Numbered from the stretch's first letter, positions 34,903-43,562 are shown. The stretch is 64,000 nucleotides of DNA from Paraburkholderia ribeironis (GCF_900019265.1 NZ_CYGX02000048.1:1-64000), one strand, 5' to 3'. Program-made: numbers and translations. Notes: a model not told the origin generated them from the sequence alone.

Positions 34903-35370
34903 ATGAAAAAAACAATCTTCAGCGCGGCCGTGACCGCGATTCTGACCGTAGCCGCGACGGCTGCGGTAGCCCAGGAAGTGTCGGCGCCGCCGTCGCCAGG
35001 TGCGATGCATGGCGAGTCGCAGCGCTTTGACGGTCCGCCCCCGCCGCATGGGGCGATGGGGCCGATGATGGGTGCGCGGGGCCCGAGCTTTGCGGTGATC
35101 AACGATCTCGAACAGTTGCGTCGTCTGTACGCGATGAGCGGACATCCGGGCGAGATCATCGCCGTGTATCACGACGTGCTGAACAAGACCCAGGACCCGA
35201 TGCTGAGGCACTACATCTACGATTCGCTGGCGCGCGAGCAATTGAAGCCTGCCAATCCCGAGCAGGCGATCGCGACGCTGCGCACGAGTCTGACGGAGGA
35301 CCTGGCCGCGGCGAACAAAGCATCGCAGGTTGGCGCGGCTGGGACGCCGGCGCCGGGGCAAGCGCAATGA
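34903..35370 (+). CDS. Secreted protein of unknown function, envelope-stress-like
   Basis: A 155-residue protein with a clear signal peptide (MKKTIFSAAVTAILTVAATAAVAQ). A Pro/Gly/Met-rich region follows (PPPPHGAMGPMMGARG, about 45-60), then a helical section FAVINDLEQLRRLYAMSGHPGEIIAVYHDVLNKTQDPMLRHYIYDSLAREQL and an Ala/Pro tail. I do not recognise a family name, although the Met/His/Pro-rich segment could bind metal. GAGCGAGCTC lies just before the ATG as a weak ribosome site. The 11-bp direct repeat upstream suggests two-component regulation. Confidence 0.75.
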   Translation: MKKTIFSAAVTAILTVAATAAVAQEVSAPPSPGAMHGESQRFDGPPPPHGAMGPMMGARGPSFAVINDLEQLRRLYAMSGHPGEIIAVYHDVLNKTQDPMLRHYIYDSLAREQLKPANPEQAIATLRTSLTEDLAAANKASQVGAAGTPAPGQAQ

Positions 35371-35586
35371 GTTACGCCGGTCTGTCGGGGGCGCGAAAGC
35401 ACGCATCACGCTAACGAGTGCCGCTAACTGCAAACCATTCGCGCCGCTGGAAGCGCTCCCTGCAAGATGCGGCGCGCAGGTTCTGATCGCTACGTGGGCT
35501 TGCCCACATTGCCGCTTCACTGTCACTTTCTATCTTCCATCAGGTGATTAGGATAGGAGCACTGAATCGCTAGTGCAGGGTGAAGC

Positions 35587-35670
35587 ATGCGCTATCCGCT
35601 GAATCTGGCCGTCGCCGCTGTTCTGCTGGTTTTCGTCCTGTGCTGCATCGTCAGGCTCGCCCTGAGCTGA
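35587..35670 (+). CDS. Possible 27-residue single-pass membrane microprotein
   Basis: ATG to TGA encodes MRYPLNLAVAAVLLVFVLCC plus IVRLALS: one hydrophobic helix with Arg at both ends. AGGGTGA precedes the ATG at plausible spacing. The size and pattern resemble small membrane proteins found in Burkholderia intergenic regions, but without comparison across genomes this is only a candidate. Confidence 0.4.
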   Translation: MRYPLNLAVAAVLLVFVLCCIVRLALS

Positions 35671-35701
35671 GGACCGATTCACAAGGCGCACTTCGCGCCG
35701 T

Positions 35702-35741
35702 TTCACGACTTCACGCCTTCACGACTTCACCACTTCACGAC
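35702..35741. repeat. 8-bp tandem repeat, unit TTCACGAC
   Basis: Five units: TTCACGAC, TTCACGCC, TTCACGAC, TTCACCAC, TTCACGAC. It lies in the 850-base gap between two plus-strand genes, 120 bases before a longer 13-bp array. Confidence 0.8.
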
Positions 35742-35864
35742 ACGCGCAAATGAAGTCCGTGCTGGCCAGCACACCGACTCTTCACTGACATCCGCTCAGT
35801 TATCCGCCCATTTCTGAAGCCACGCGGTAACCGCCCGCCAACATGGCGCGCGTCGCAGCGTTTT

Positions 35865-36003
35865 GCCGTGACTTTTCGCCGTGATGTTTTGCCGTGATGT
35901 TTTGCCGTGATGTTTTGCCGTGATGTTTTGCCGTGACTTTTCGCCGTGACTTTTCGCCGTGATGTTTCGTCGTGATGTTTCGCCGTGATGTTTTGCCGTG
36001 ACA
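35865..36003. repeat. 13-bp tandem repeat array, unit GCCGTGATGTTTT
   Basis: Eleven units with an exact 13-bp period, starting at 35865, 35878, 35891, 35904, 35917, 35930, 35943, 35956, 35969, 35982 and (partial) 35995. Two unit types alternate in blocks, GCCGTGATGTTTT and GCCGTGACTTTTC, with one GTCGTGATGTTTC variant. There are no spacers, so it is not CRISPR. Because 39 bases equal three units, all three minus-strand frames stay open across it. Confidence 0.9.
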
Positions 36004-36221
36004 TCGGGCGAAATAATTGTTGAATGGAGTTCGACGGGCGACTCGCCCATACTTCGTCTCGCTGCCGGTGCGTACGAAACAAAGACGCATGAGATCAAGG
36101 GTGCTCCACGTGCGAATACACGTGCGAATACGTTCGCCGATGATCGACGATCCCACGGTTGCACGATCATCGGCTGAGACGTTTGAACTCACCGGCACCG
36201 CGTGCCGACGACAGGATGAAG

Positions 36222-36989
36222 ATGTTGAACTCCGTGAATTTCCTCCGCAAGAATGCCGGCCGTTTCCTCTGCGCGGCGATGGTCTGTTGCAGCGCGTTGC
36301 TGACCGGTTGCGCCGGCAGCAGCATCAGAAACGCCAGCGAAGCTAGCGCGCAACCGCAGGTGCGACCAGACACCATCTATGTGTACACGTTTGACGCCAA
36401 TCCGCAGCAAGTCAAAGTCGACGGCGGCATGCTGCAGAAATTGAAAACGCAACTCAGCGGTTCGTCCGACGCACAAAAACAGGTCGCCGATGCGGACCAG
36501 GTACGCGAGCAGGTGGCCAATGAAATCGGCCGTCAACTGCAATCGATGGGACTCCACGCGATTCGCTCGGACGTCCCCGCGCCCGCCGATCAGAACGCGC
36601 TACTGGTGCAGGGCAGCTTCAATACGATCGACTCGGGTAACCGCCGCCGCCGCATGCTGATCGGCCTCGGCGCGGGCGAGAGCGAGGTGGGAAGCTCGGT
36701 GCAGATTCTGTATAAGCCTGCAGGCGGCACGCCGCGTCTGGTGCAAAGCTTCAACGCCGACGCGGACAGCGGCAAGGCGCCTGGCATGGTCGAGACCGCC
36801 GGCGTAGGCGCGGCGGCCGGCAGCATTGCGACGGCGGCGGCAGTGGGCGGCGGCGTGCACGTCGTATCCGAAACCAAACGAGCCGGTGTGTCTGAAGACG
36901 CGAAGCGCCTCGCCGACTCGGTGGCGAAACAGATCGCGCAGATCGGCGTGGAAGGCGGATGGTTGTCGACGCAGCATACGAAGGGATAA
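36222..36989 (+). CDS. DUF4410-like lipoprotein
   Basis: A lipoprotein of about 255 residues: MLNSVNFLRKNAGRFLCAAM, then a hydrophobic stretch to the lipobox LTGC (about residues 27-30). The body holds DTIYVYTFDANPQQVKVDGGMLQKLKTQL, EQVANEIGRQLQSMGLHAIRSDVPAPADQNALLVQGSFNTIDSGNRRRRMLIGLGAGESEVGSSVQILY and a glycine-rich membrane-like stretch GVGAAAGSIATAAAVGGGVH, consistent with DUF4410. An ATG two codons upstream (36216) is the alternative start; AGGATG spacing favours 36222. The function is unknown. It probably sits in the outer-membrane inner leaflet. Confidence 0.8.
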   Translation: MLNSVNFLRKNAGRFLCAAMVCCSALLTGCAGSSIRNASEASAQPQVRPDTIYVYTFDANPQQVKVDGGMLQKLKTQLSGSSDAQKQVADADQVREQVANEIGRQLQSMGLHAIRSDVPAPADQNALLVQGSFNTIDSGNRRRRMLIGLGAGESEVGSSVQILYKPAGGTPRLVQSFNADADSGKAPGMVETAGVGAAAGSIATAAAVGGGVHVVSETKRAGVSEDAKRLADSVAKQIAQIGVEGGWLSTQHTKG

Positions 36990-37432
36990 TCGCATCGCTC
37001 GTGATTGGATGGCACGGGTGAAGGCTCTTGCAGATTACGAACACCCAACATCAGCACGTCAATCAAAGCGCGCAATCACGAACGACATGTTCTCGGTCAG
37101 GCAGCCAGTCAAACAGGAATAAACGTCCCTGCCAGTCGTTTACTGGCCACGCTTCGCCCGCATTCGCGTTTGTCATCGGACGATCCACTTCCCGTTGTGC
37201 ATGAAGCGCAACTCGCTCGCCGCGCATCCGCCGGCAACAGGTCTGCTTTTGCGCGGTTTACATGATTCGCCCCACCGCTGCCGACGCTGCGCGACCCGCG
37301 CTGGAGTCGCAGGACTGCGGTGCTGGTGTCCGTTGCGCGGACACGGGCGAAGTTCGCTAGCGGCGGCCGGCACGCGATGCGTGCAGCGAGAACAGACGCG
37401 CCCGCCCCGCAACTTTCATGGAGGGCTCTGTC
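36990..37432. other. Intergenic region
   Basis: About 440 bases without a convincing gene. Short frames on both strands look non-coding. The final bases contain GGAGGG, the ribosome site of the next gene. Confidence 0.4.
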
Positions 37433-38608
37433 ATGAATCTCGTCATACCTGGCCTCACTCCGACAATCAGCCGACAACCGCACCAGCGTGTTACCCATGG
37501 CAAAGGCCGCCGGCTAAAGCGCTTGCTGTTCGCAATGCTCTACGGCACCGGTCTCGCGCTGTGCGCAACGGGCGCCGCCGTTGCCGGCGAGCTCACGCCG
37601 CTGCTTCCGCCCGCATTCGTCACATCGCCGACGGTGCCCACCAACGGCGACGTCAATCCGTACGGCGTGGCCTTCGTGCCTGATGGCTTTCCTCGCTTTG
37701 GCACCATCGCCCCGGGCGATCTGCTCGTGTCCAATTTCAACAACGCGAAGAATCTGCAAGGTACCGGCACGACCGTCGTCAAGATCGTACCGAACGACAA
37801 TCCGGTCACGTTCTTTCAGGGCGGACCCGGACTCGGCCTAAGCACCGCGCTCGGGGTGCTCAGGGGCGGTTTCGTGGTGGTCGGCAGCGTACCCACCACC
37901 GACGGCAGCTTCGGCACGATCAAGCCCGGTTCGCTGCTGGTGCTCAACCGAACCGGCGGCCTCGTTGCGCAATGGACGCCTGCGATGGCAAAGATCGACG
38001 GTCCATGGGATCTGACGATCTTCGATCAGGGCGGCCAAGCGAAGATCTTTGTGTCGAACGTGCTGAACGGGACGGTCGTGCGTCTGGACGTGAGCATCGA
38101 CGACGACGGCGTGCATCTGAATCGCAGCACGCAGATCGCCTCCGGCTATCCGTTCCGCGGCGATCAGGCAGCGCTGGTCGTCGGACCGACCGGACTCGCT
38201 TACGATCCGCAACTCGACATACTCTATGTCGCGTCGACCGTGGATAACGCGATCTTCGCCGTCTCCGGTGCGGGCAGCTCGCAGCACGATGGCGGCAAAG
38301 GCGTGGTGATCTACGCGGACAACGCGCATCTGCACGGCCCGATTGCAATGACCTTGGGACCGAATGGCCATCTGTTCGTCTCGAACGGCGACGCGATCAA
38401 CGCCGATCCGAACCAGCCGAGCACAATCGTCGAATTCACGCCGCAAGGCCGCTTCGTCGCGCAGTTCTCCGTCGACCCAACGCCAGCCAGTGCATTCGGA
38501 CTTGCGTTCGCAAATCCGAGCCAGCAGTTCGTGCGCTTTGCCGCAGTCGACGACGCCACCAACACCATAACCGTCTGGAAGTTGCCTTTCGAGAATAATG
38601 GGCAATAA
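37433..38608 (+). CDS. Exported NHL/beta-propeller-like protein
   Basis: A 391-residue protein. The signal peptide is unusually long (about 50 residues, ending LCATGAAVAG), with an extended basic n-region GKGRRLKRLL. The mature part has repeated Gly/Asp-rich strand patterns typical of NHL/SMP-30-like beta-propellers: NPYGVAFVPDG, GDLLVSNFNNAKNLQGTGTTVV, GLAYDPQLDILYVASTVDNAIFAVSG, GPIAMTLGPNGHLFVSNGDA and AFGLAFAN. Binding or hydrolase activity cannot be assigned. The ATG at 37433 has GGAGGG eight bases upstream, better than an ATG five codons earlier. It appears monocistronic. Confidence 0.8.
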   Translation: MNLVIPGLTPTISRQPHQRVTHGKGRRLKRLLFAMLYGTGLALCATGAAVAGELTPLLPPAFVTSPTVPTNGDVNPYGVAFVPDGFPRFGTIAPGDLLVSNFNNAKNLQGTGTTVVKIVPNDNPVTFFQGGPGLGLSTALGVLRGGFVVVGSVPTTDGSFGTIKPGSLLVLNRTGGLVAQWTPAMAKIDGPWDLTIFDQGGQAKIFVSNVLNGTVVRLDVSIDDDGVHLNRSTQIASGYPFRGDQAALVVGPTGLAYDPQLDILYVASTVDNAIFAVSGAGSSQHDGGKGVVIYADNAHLHGPIAMTLGPNGHLFVSNGDAINADPNQPSTIVEFTPQGRFVAQFSVDPTPASAFGLAFANPSQQFVRFAAVDDATNTITVWKLPFENNGQ

Positions 38609-38649
38609 CGCCTGAATCTGCACGCCGGCCGCTCAGTCTCATGCGTTGT

Positions 38650-38733
38650 GCGCCGGATGCCACCTACGCTACGGGAATCCCGGCGTCGCATCCGGTGTAT
38701 GGGTGAATCGACATGCACCGGATGCGACGCCGG
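38650..38733. repeat. REP-like palindromic element
   Basis: CCGGCGTCGCATCCGGTG (38680-38697) is a perfect 18-bp inverted repeat of CACCGGATGCGACGCCGG (38716-38733), with an 18-base loop. A partial third copy, CGCCGGATGCCACC, lies at 38651-38664. The GCCGGATGCGACG core resembles enterobacterial REP heads. It sits between convergent genes and could also end transcription both ways. Confidence 0.7.
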
Positions 38734-38818
38734 CTATGGTGCCATCGCGGATATCGTCGCGCGGTGGCCCGCTCAATGCCGCTCCCGCCGATGAGCGGTC
38801 CGCAGTGTGCCCCTCTGT

Positions 38819-39451
38819 CTATCTACGGCTGGCTACAGCGAGTCGAAACGCCAGTCCGGCGAACACCGATCCAAGCACATACTGTGGAAGCCGCGATGGT
38901 CGACGACGTGCCATCAGTCGGCGGCTAAGCTGACTCGCGCACAGGATCACCACGCCATTGACGACCAAACCGATCAGGTTAAGGACGCTTGCCAGAATCA
39001 GTATCTGGAGAGCGACGGCCCCGTCTTGCGGGCGCACGAACTGCGGAAAGAGCGCGAGCACGAACAAGGCCATCTTTGGATTGAGAAGGTTAGTGAGTAG
39101 CCCCTGGCGAAAAATCCTTCCGATCGGATGACGAGCTTGAAACTCTACCCCTGCCACGACTGTTGAATCTGCACGAAAGGTCTTCCAGGCAAGGTACAGC
39201 AGGTACGCGGCGCCAGCGAAGCGGACCACGTCGTAGGCCACCGGAACGGCCAGAAACAGCCGGGACAGACCAAACGCCGCCGCCATGGCGTGGCAGTAGG
39301 TTCCCATCTGAATCCCGGCAAGCGATGCAAAGCCGGCGGACCGTCCCTGGCTGACGCTTCTCGACGCTATCAGCAACATGTCCGGACCGGGGGTCATCGT
39401 AAGAGCCAGACAGGCTCCAGAAAAAAGAGCGAGTGTGGAGAGGCTGACCAT
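38819..39451 (-). CDS. LysE family amino-acid exporter (RhtB-like)
   Basis: A 210-residue inner-membrane protein with six predicted helices. The family motif MTPGPDMLLIASRSVSQGRSAGFASLAGIQMG occupies about residues 18-50; the LLTNLLNPKMALFVLALFPQF block is the conserved central region. Members export amino acids such as lysine, threonine or homoserine lactone. The ATG at 39451 (MVSLSTL) has GGAA upstream; a GTG nine codons earlier is less likely. It is divergent from the GGDEF gene and convergent with the propeller gene. Confidence 0.9.
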   Translation of the reverse strand: MVSLSTLALFSGACLALTMTPGPDMLLIASRSVSQGRSAGFASLAGIQMGTYCHAMAAAFGLSRLFLAVPVAYDVVRFAGAAYLLYLAWKTFRADSTVVAGVEFQARHPIGRIFRQGLLTNLLNPKMALFVLALFPQFVRPQDGAVALQILILASVLNLIGLVVNGVVILCASQLSRRLMARRRPSRLPQYVLGSVFAGLAFRLAVASRR

Positions 39452-39666
39452 GGAGATTCCTTTTGTCGACAGGACCACAAAAGGGATCTCAGTCTATTCG
39501 ACAGACCGGAGAAGATCAAATCGCCAGACGGGCGCACCACTTGCGCACGCCATCGCCAATTTCTGCATCCGGCAGGAATACGGCTCCATCATCATTCGTG
39601 GCATCGGCTGCGAACAAAAGCGATAGAATGCCCGCTACAAAAGACAATCTTGACGGGGTAGTCGGC

Positions 39667-40734
39667 ATGAGGCGGCCTGGCGCGCGGCGTTGGCATGAGC
39701 AAACGTTTCTAGGGGTCTTTCGCGGACAACCCGAGAAGGAGCAGGCGCTCCTCCGGATAGGCCTGGGCACTGTCGTGTTGCTCGGCTATCTCGCCGTCGC
39801 CGCGCTCCAACGCACGGCTGCCGCGTACGCCACTCTCGGCGTGGTTTTCGCATATGTCATATTCGGCGTGGCCACCTATGTCGCCGCGACCGCCGCGACC
39901 GTCTGGCCGCGCCTTCGGTTGACACTCGCCACCATTGCCGATCAGACATTCGTCATGCTGGCTCTCGCGCTCGGCGGGCGCGTGGCGCTGCCGTTGCTGT
40001 GGGTCGTGTTCTGGTTCCTTGTCGGGGCCGGTTGTCGCTACGGCAAGCGGCCGTTGCTGCTTTCATGCATGGTTGCGCTTGCAGGCGTCGTGATTTTGAT
40101 GCACGTGGAACCGTGGTGGAAAGAAAACTTCGCGGTGGGATTGGGCGTCATGCTGAGCATCGCGGCGACTTCCGTGTACTTGATGGCTCTCGTGCATCGG
40201 CTCGAACAACAAGCGGCAACCGACCCTCTCACAGGGCTCAGCAACCGCACCCGCCTCGAGCAGGCGATCGCCAAAGCGAAGACGGCGCGAGACGACGATA
40301 AAGGACAGTCGGTCTTGCTGTTCATCGATCTCGATGGCTTCAAATACGTCAATGACGCTTACGGGCATGCGGTGGGTGATGAACTGTTGCAGCACTTCGC
40401 CAACGGACTGCAGACACGCATTCGCCGCGGCGATACGGTCGCCCGCCTCGGAGGCGACGAGTTCGTAGTGCTCGCCCGCCATGTGCATGGCAAGGCCGGC
40501 GCACGCGCGATTGCCGACGGTATTCACGACATACTTCATGGGCTTCGGGAGATCAGCGGTCATCCCATCGCCGTATCGGCCAGCATTGGCGTGCGCATGC
40601 TCGATACCCATCGCGCGGGCGACCACATCGATGTGCACGCATTGATGCGTGAAGCCGATAGCGCGATGTATCGCGCCAAAGCGAACGGGACGGACAAAAC
40701 CTCATTCTTCGATGAGGCGCGTGCCGGCGCGTAA
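39667..40734 (+). CDS. Membrane-bound diguanylate cyclase (GGDEF)
   Basis: A 355-residue inner-membrane enzyme making cyclic di-GMP from two GTP. Six hydrophobic helices fill residues about 30-175; they have no recognised ligand-binding domain. The GGDEF domain starts at about 185 (TDPLTGLSNRTRLEQ) and contains the intact active-site motif GGDEF at 262-266, with DLDGFKYVND upstream and a complete inhibitory I-site RxxD (Arg253-Asp256) five residues before it. No EAL domain is present. An in-frame ATG 13 codons upstream (39628) is an alternative start; neither has a strong ribosome binding site. Confidence 0.9.
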   Translation: MRRPGARRWHEQTFLGVFRGQPEKEQALLRIGLGTVVLLGYLAVAALQRTAAAYATLGVVFAYVIFGVATYVAATAATVWPRLRLTLATIADQTFVMLALALGGRVALPLLWVVFWFLVGAGCRYGKRPLLLSCMVALAGVVILMHVEPWWKENFAVGLGVMLSIAATSVYLMALVHRLEQQAATDPLTGLSNRTRLEQAIAKAKTARDDDKGQSVLLFIDLDGFKYVNDAYGHAVGDELLQHFANGLQTRIRRGDTVARLGGDEFVVLARHVHGKAGARAIADGIHDILHGLREISGHPIAVSASIGVRMLDTHRAGDHIDVHALMREADSAMYRAKANGTDKTSFFDEARAGA

Positions 40735-41059
40735 GCGGACGGCTGTCCGTAACAAAACGACCGTTCACCCTCCTCTTCATTGCATGGCCGGGCCGCTGCT
40801 GATTGGCTCTGCAACCATCGCGTCACTCGCGACGTTCATCGCCGTCATCTCCTCAGCTCGCCGGCCACGCAGTGACATGCCCCGCGCATCGATCGCCGAA
40901 GCATCGCAAATGCGCTACACATTGCAGTAGCGGGACGCGAATGACTGACTACAATAGGTGAGTGCAAGCGAAGCAGCAAAGGCAATCTCTTCAGACGCGA
41001 TCAGTCTGGACATAACGATAATAGTGTGACGTTTCAATTCCTTCATTGGAGGCATGGTC
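40735..41059. other. Intergenic region
   Basis: About 325 bases between the cyclase gene and a secreted-protein gene. It becomes AT-richer after about 40920, which suits a promoter for the downstream gene. Nothing else is recognised. Confidence 0.4.
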
Positions 41060-41578
41060 ATGACGTGCCTGAAAGAAAGGATTGTCGGCGCAATATTTTT
41101 TATGCTGAGCGGATTTGCATTCGCAGGCGGCCTTGACAACGATTTGCCCGAAGCGATGACGGTTGCGAACGTCGCGCCTCCGCCCATGGTGGTTGCTGCG
41201 CCCATTCCGGAACCGAAACGCTATGTGTACCGCTATGCAATGGAATATCAGTCGAATCAGGGTGGACAGTCTCATACGCAAATCGAGAACATCTATAGCG
41301 CGCAGGTAACCCATGAGTTCCTGGGTGGCACCGGCAAAGCCACTCCACCGCCCGCGGCGGCGCCTCAGCCCGCATCGCACTCTCTGCATCTGGGTCCGTC
41401 GACGGCACCGCAGCTCGCGCTCATCGACGTGGCGAATACGACTTTGACGCTCGGTGCGCAACCGCAGAGAAGGCTGTCGTTGACCGTCGACAATTGGGTC
41501 TTTTCTGCGACGGCACGCATTGCGATTCTGCATTCACACAGTACCGGGGCGACGCTGAATGTCCGGCACCGCTTTTGA
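41060..41578 (+). CDS. Small exported protein with porin-like C-terminus
   Basis: A 172-residue protein of unknown family. The signal peptide MTCLKERIVGAIFFMLSGFAFA is followed by a region beginning GGLDNDLPEAMTVAN, then YVYRYAMEYQSNQGGQSHTQIENIYSAQVTHEFLGG, a Pro/Ala-rich spacer and amphipathic strands SLTVDNWVFSATARIAILHSHSTGATLNVRHRF. The last residues resemble the porin C-terminal signal (alternating pattern, final Phe), suggesting outer-membrane insertion. GGAGG lies seven bases before this ATG; an ATG two codons earlier is too close to it. The neighbours give no functional hint. Confidence 0.75.
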   Translation: MTCLKERIVGAIFFMLSGFAFAGGLDNDLPEAMTVANVAPPPMVVAAPIPEPKRYVYRYAMEYQSNQGGQSHTQIENIYSAQVTHEFLGGTGKATPPPAAAPQPASHSLHLGPSTAPQLALIDVANTTLTLGAQPQRRLSLTVDNWVFSATARIAILHSHSTGATLNVRHRF

Positions 41579-41640
41579 TCGAAGCATGCGGGATACGTGG
41601 ATAACGCTCGATAGCCAACCTCGGGATGCGCGAAGTCCTG

Positions 41641-41665
41641 CCGCGTCGGGATGAGACCGACGCGG
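41641..41665. terminator. Bidirectional hairpin between convergent genes
   Basis: CCGCGTCGG (41641-41649) pairs perfectly with CCGACGCGG (41657-41665) with a seven-base loop. It lies between a plus-strand gene ending at 41578 and a minus-strand gene ending at 41702. It has no T-tract. Confidence 0.5.
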
Positions 41666-41701
41666 TATCGCCTACGTCGAAGTCATAAAAGCAACGTCGC
41701 G

Positions 41702-42112
41702 CTATCCGATCGATGTCGCGAACCGTGGCTCAATGGTAGTTACATCCTTCTTTCGCACTTTCAATCTGTTCGTCACCGCCCTGACTCCGAGCACTGATCT
41801 CGCTGCGTTGCCAGCGCGCGAGATCTGCCAGGTCTCCGGTACCCACCCGGTGAGTGTGACGACGCCGTGGCTCGCCCGGATGTGAATCTCTGAATCATCC
41901 ATCTCCGGTACGCGCCTCAACGCACGGCGAACGTCGCGAATGATCGAAGTATCCGGCTTGGTTCCTGGCGGCGACGTCGAGACCGCCTCCATTTGCCCGG
42001 CTGCATCGGCCGGCGCACTCACACCTGTTTGCGCGTTCGCATAGGTCGCACAACTCGCGATGGCCGCGACTAACATTGCGTCGATTATTCTGTTCGCACT
42101 GTTTTTGTTCAT
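41702..42112 (-). CDS. Periplasmic BON domain protein 1
   Basis: A 136-residue exported protein. The signal peptide runs from MNKNSANRIIDAMLVAAIAS to about ANAQ; a linker of Ser/Pro/Ala follows, then one BON domain: SIIRDVRRALRRVPEMDDSEIHIRASHGVVTLTGWVPETWQISRAGNAARSVLGVRAVTNRLKV. BON domains bind phospholipid membranes and support osmotic or envelope-stress tolerance (as in OsmY). AGGAGG lies before the ATG at 42112, which sets the start. It is a paralogue of the BON protein at 53241-53600. Confidence 0.87.
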   Translation of the reverse strand: MNKNSANRIIDAMLVAAIASCATYANAQTGVSAPADAAGQMEAVSTSPPGTKPDTSIIRDVRRALRRVPEMDDSEIHIRASHGVVTLTGWVPETWQISRAGNAARSVLGVRAVTNRLKVRKKDVTTIEPRFATSIG

Positions 42113-42604
42113 GCTGCCTCCTTTGAGTTCTGTCAACCTGGCAGTGTAAAGACGGACGAGTTGGGCGTGGCTCTATCGTTCATAACGCAGTTGACAGATT
42201 GTGTGTCACTTTCGTGAACTTGTCCCACACAGCATGGTTGTTGACGCACAGCCGCCTTGACGATCAATTGATTTGCGCCGTCCAGCTTCGAGATGTGTGA
42301 TTTCATCGCGAGATGGAAGCGAGTCCGTCCTCCTTATCCCCGCGTCTTATACAACTCCGTCAACGTGATAATACGCGGCGGCACAAGCGACGAATTATTT
42401 TTCACGCCTGATCCTTAACGAACGCACGTTCGACACCCCGACCACAATCGTGGCCGGCCGCAGTCATCAGTTCGCATTCGGCGCGAGCAGCCTCGACGTT
42501 GTTTCATCGCAGAGCACTACAACTGCTTACAAATCTCACAGTAAACCGGTGCACCGGTTGGTCGGATGCGACGTTCTTGGTGACACACATCAACGGAGCA
42601 CGAC
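42113..42604. other. Divergent intergenic region
   Basis: Nearly 500 bases between a minus-strand BON gene and a plus-strand glycine-zipper gene. It holds both promoters. Parts near 42170-42410 are AT-richer. No gene or clear operator palindrome was recognised. Confidence 0.4.
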
Positions 42605-43300
42605 ATGAGCACCAATCTGACTTCAAGTTCGCCGCAGCGTGGTCGTATTCATCCCCTGCTTGCGGGTGCGGCCGTGGCCGTCATAGTGGCCAGCGCCACG
42701 GGTATCGCGGCGATGACCGGCATTCTGCCAACGTCCCGAGCTGTCACAGCGCCTCCAACGCAAGTTGTACCTGCCGCCGCTCAGGTTGCGAGCGCGCCTG
42801 CAACGTCGTTGCAACCGAACGCCGAGCAACGCGTTGCACGGGACGAAGCGCCAGCCCAGCCGCGCGTCCATCATCACCGTAGCGCTCCTGTCGAGCAGGC
42901 TCCGAGGTACGGGAGCAACGGCGCATATCAGGACCCGGCGCAACCTGCGCCGAGACAGGTCGCCGCTGACCCGAACGCGGGCGAAGTGGTCGCAGTCAAC
43001 ACGGTCCAGGCACCCGAGCCGACGACGGGTCTCGGCGCGGTCGGCGGGGCGGTCGCAGGCGGGTTGCTGGGCAATCAGGTCGGTGGCGGACGGGGTCGCG
43101 TTCTGGCGACGATTGCTGGCGCGGTCGGCGGCGGCATTGCGGGCAACGGCATCGAACACGCGGTGCGTAAGGCAACGACGTACGAGGTGCAGGTCAAAAT
43201 GCAGGATGGCAGCTACCGCAATTTCAACTACTCGACGCAGCCGCAAGTCCAGGTCGGTCAGCGCGTCCATGTCTCCGGCGACTCATTGAGCGCGTCGTAA
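42605..43300 (+). CDS. Glycine-zipper 2TM domain envelope protein
   Basis: A 231-residue protein with an uncleaved N-terminal anchor (LLAGAAVAVIVASATGIAAM, about 18-37), an Ala/Pro/Gln-rich periplasmic linker and a C-terminal glycine-zipper 2TM (Rick_17kDa/SlyB-like) domain: GLGAVGGAVAGGLLGNQVGGGRGRVLATIAGAVGGGIAGNGIE. A small strand-rich end follows (YEVQVKMQDGSYRNFNYSTQPQVQVGQRVHVSG). Such proteins help outer-membrane integrity. GGAG precedes the ATG and a hairpin follows the stop. It is monocistronic. Confidence 0.87.
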   Translation: MSTNLTSSSPQRGRIHPLLAGAAVAVIVASATGIAAMTGILPTSRAVTAPPTQVVPAAAQVASAPATSLQPNAEQRVARDEAPAQPRVHHHRSAPVEQAPRYGSNGAYQDPAQPAPRQVAADPNAGEVVAVNTVQAPEPTTGLGAVGGAVAGGLLGNQVGGGRGRVLATIAGAVGGGIAGNGIEHAVRKATTYEVQVKMQDGSYRNFNYSTQPQVQVGQRVHVSGDSLSAS

Positions 43301-43310
43301 TCCTGGTCGG

Positions 43311-43343
43311 AACCGGCAGTACCCACAGCGAGTGCTGCCGGTT
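43311..43343 (+). terminator. Hairpin after the glycine-zipper gene
   Basis: AACCGGCAG (43311-43319) pairs with CTGCCGGTT (43335-43343) across a 15-base loop, ten bases after the stop. It has no long T-tract. Confidence 0.5.
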
Positions 43344-43562
43344 ACGGAATAGATGGGGAGTCGCTTGACGAGATGCCCTCTCTGGTGCGCGCCGCGCTCT
43401 GTGGTCTAGTCGGGCCAGAAAAGGCGAACACCTGGCGTAGCGCCGCTACCCGCTCGACGACCTGGTACTGCCTGAAACAAATGGACATGTCGTTTCAATG
43501 GCTTGCCACCTGAACAGGCGCTCTCGCGAGCCCGTTGCAAAAGGCTGCCCCATGATCTTCTT

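Noticed and set aside
35865..36003. Possible CRISPR array
   Set aside because: Units are 13 bp and directly adjacent with no spacers, and no cas genes are present; it is a simple tandem repeat.
35735..36198. Three overlapping minus-strand frames with TAKHHGKTSRQN-type repeats
   Set aside because: They run through the 13-bp repeat array, which has no stop in any of its frames; the repetitive translation is a consequence of the period, not a protein.
36990..37432. Possible small genes in the gap before the propeller gene
   Set aside because: Frames are short and mutually overlapping on both strands with no ribosome binding sites or hydrophobic patterning.
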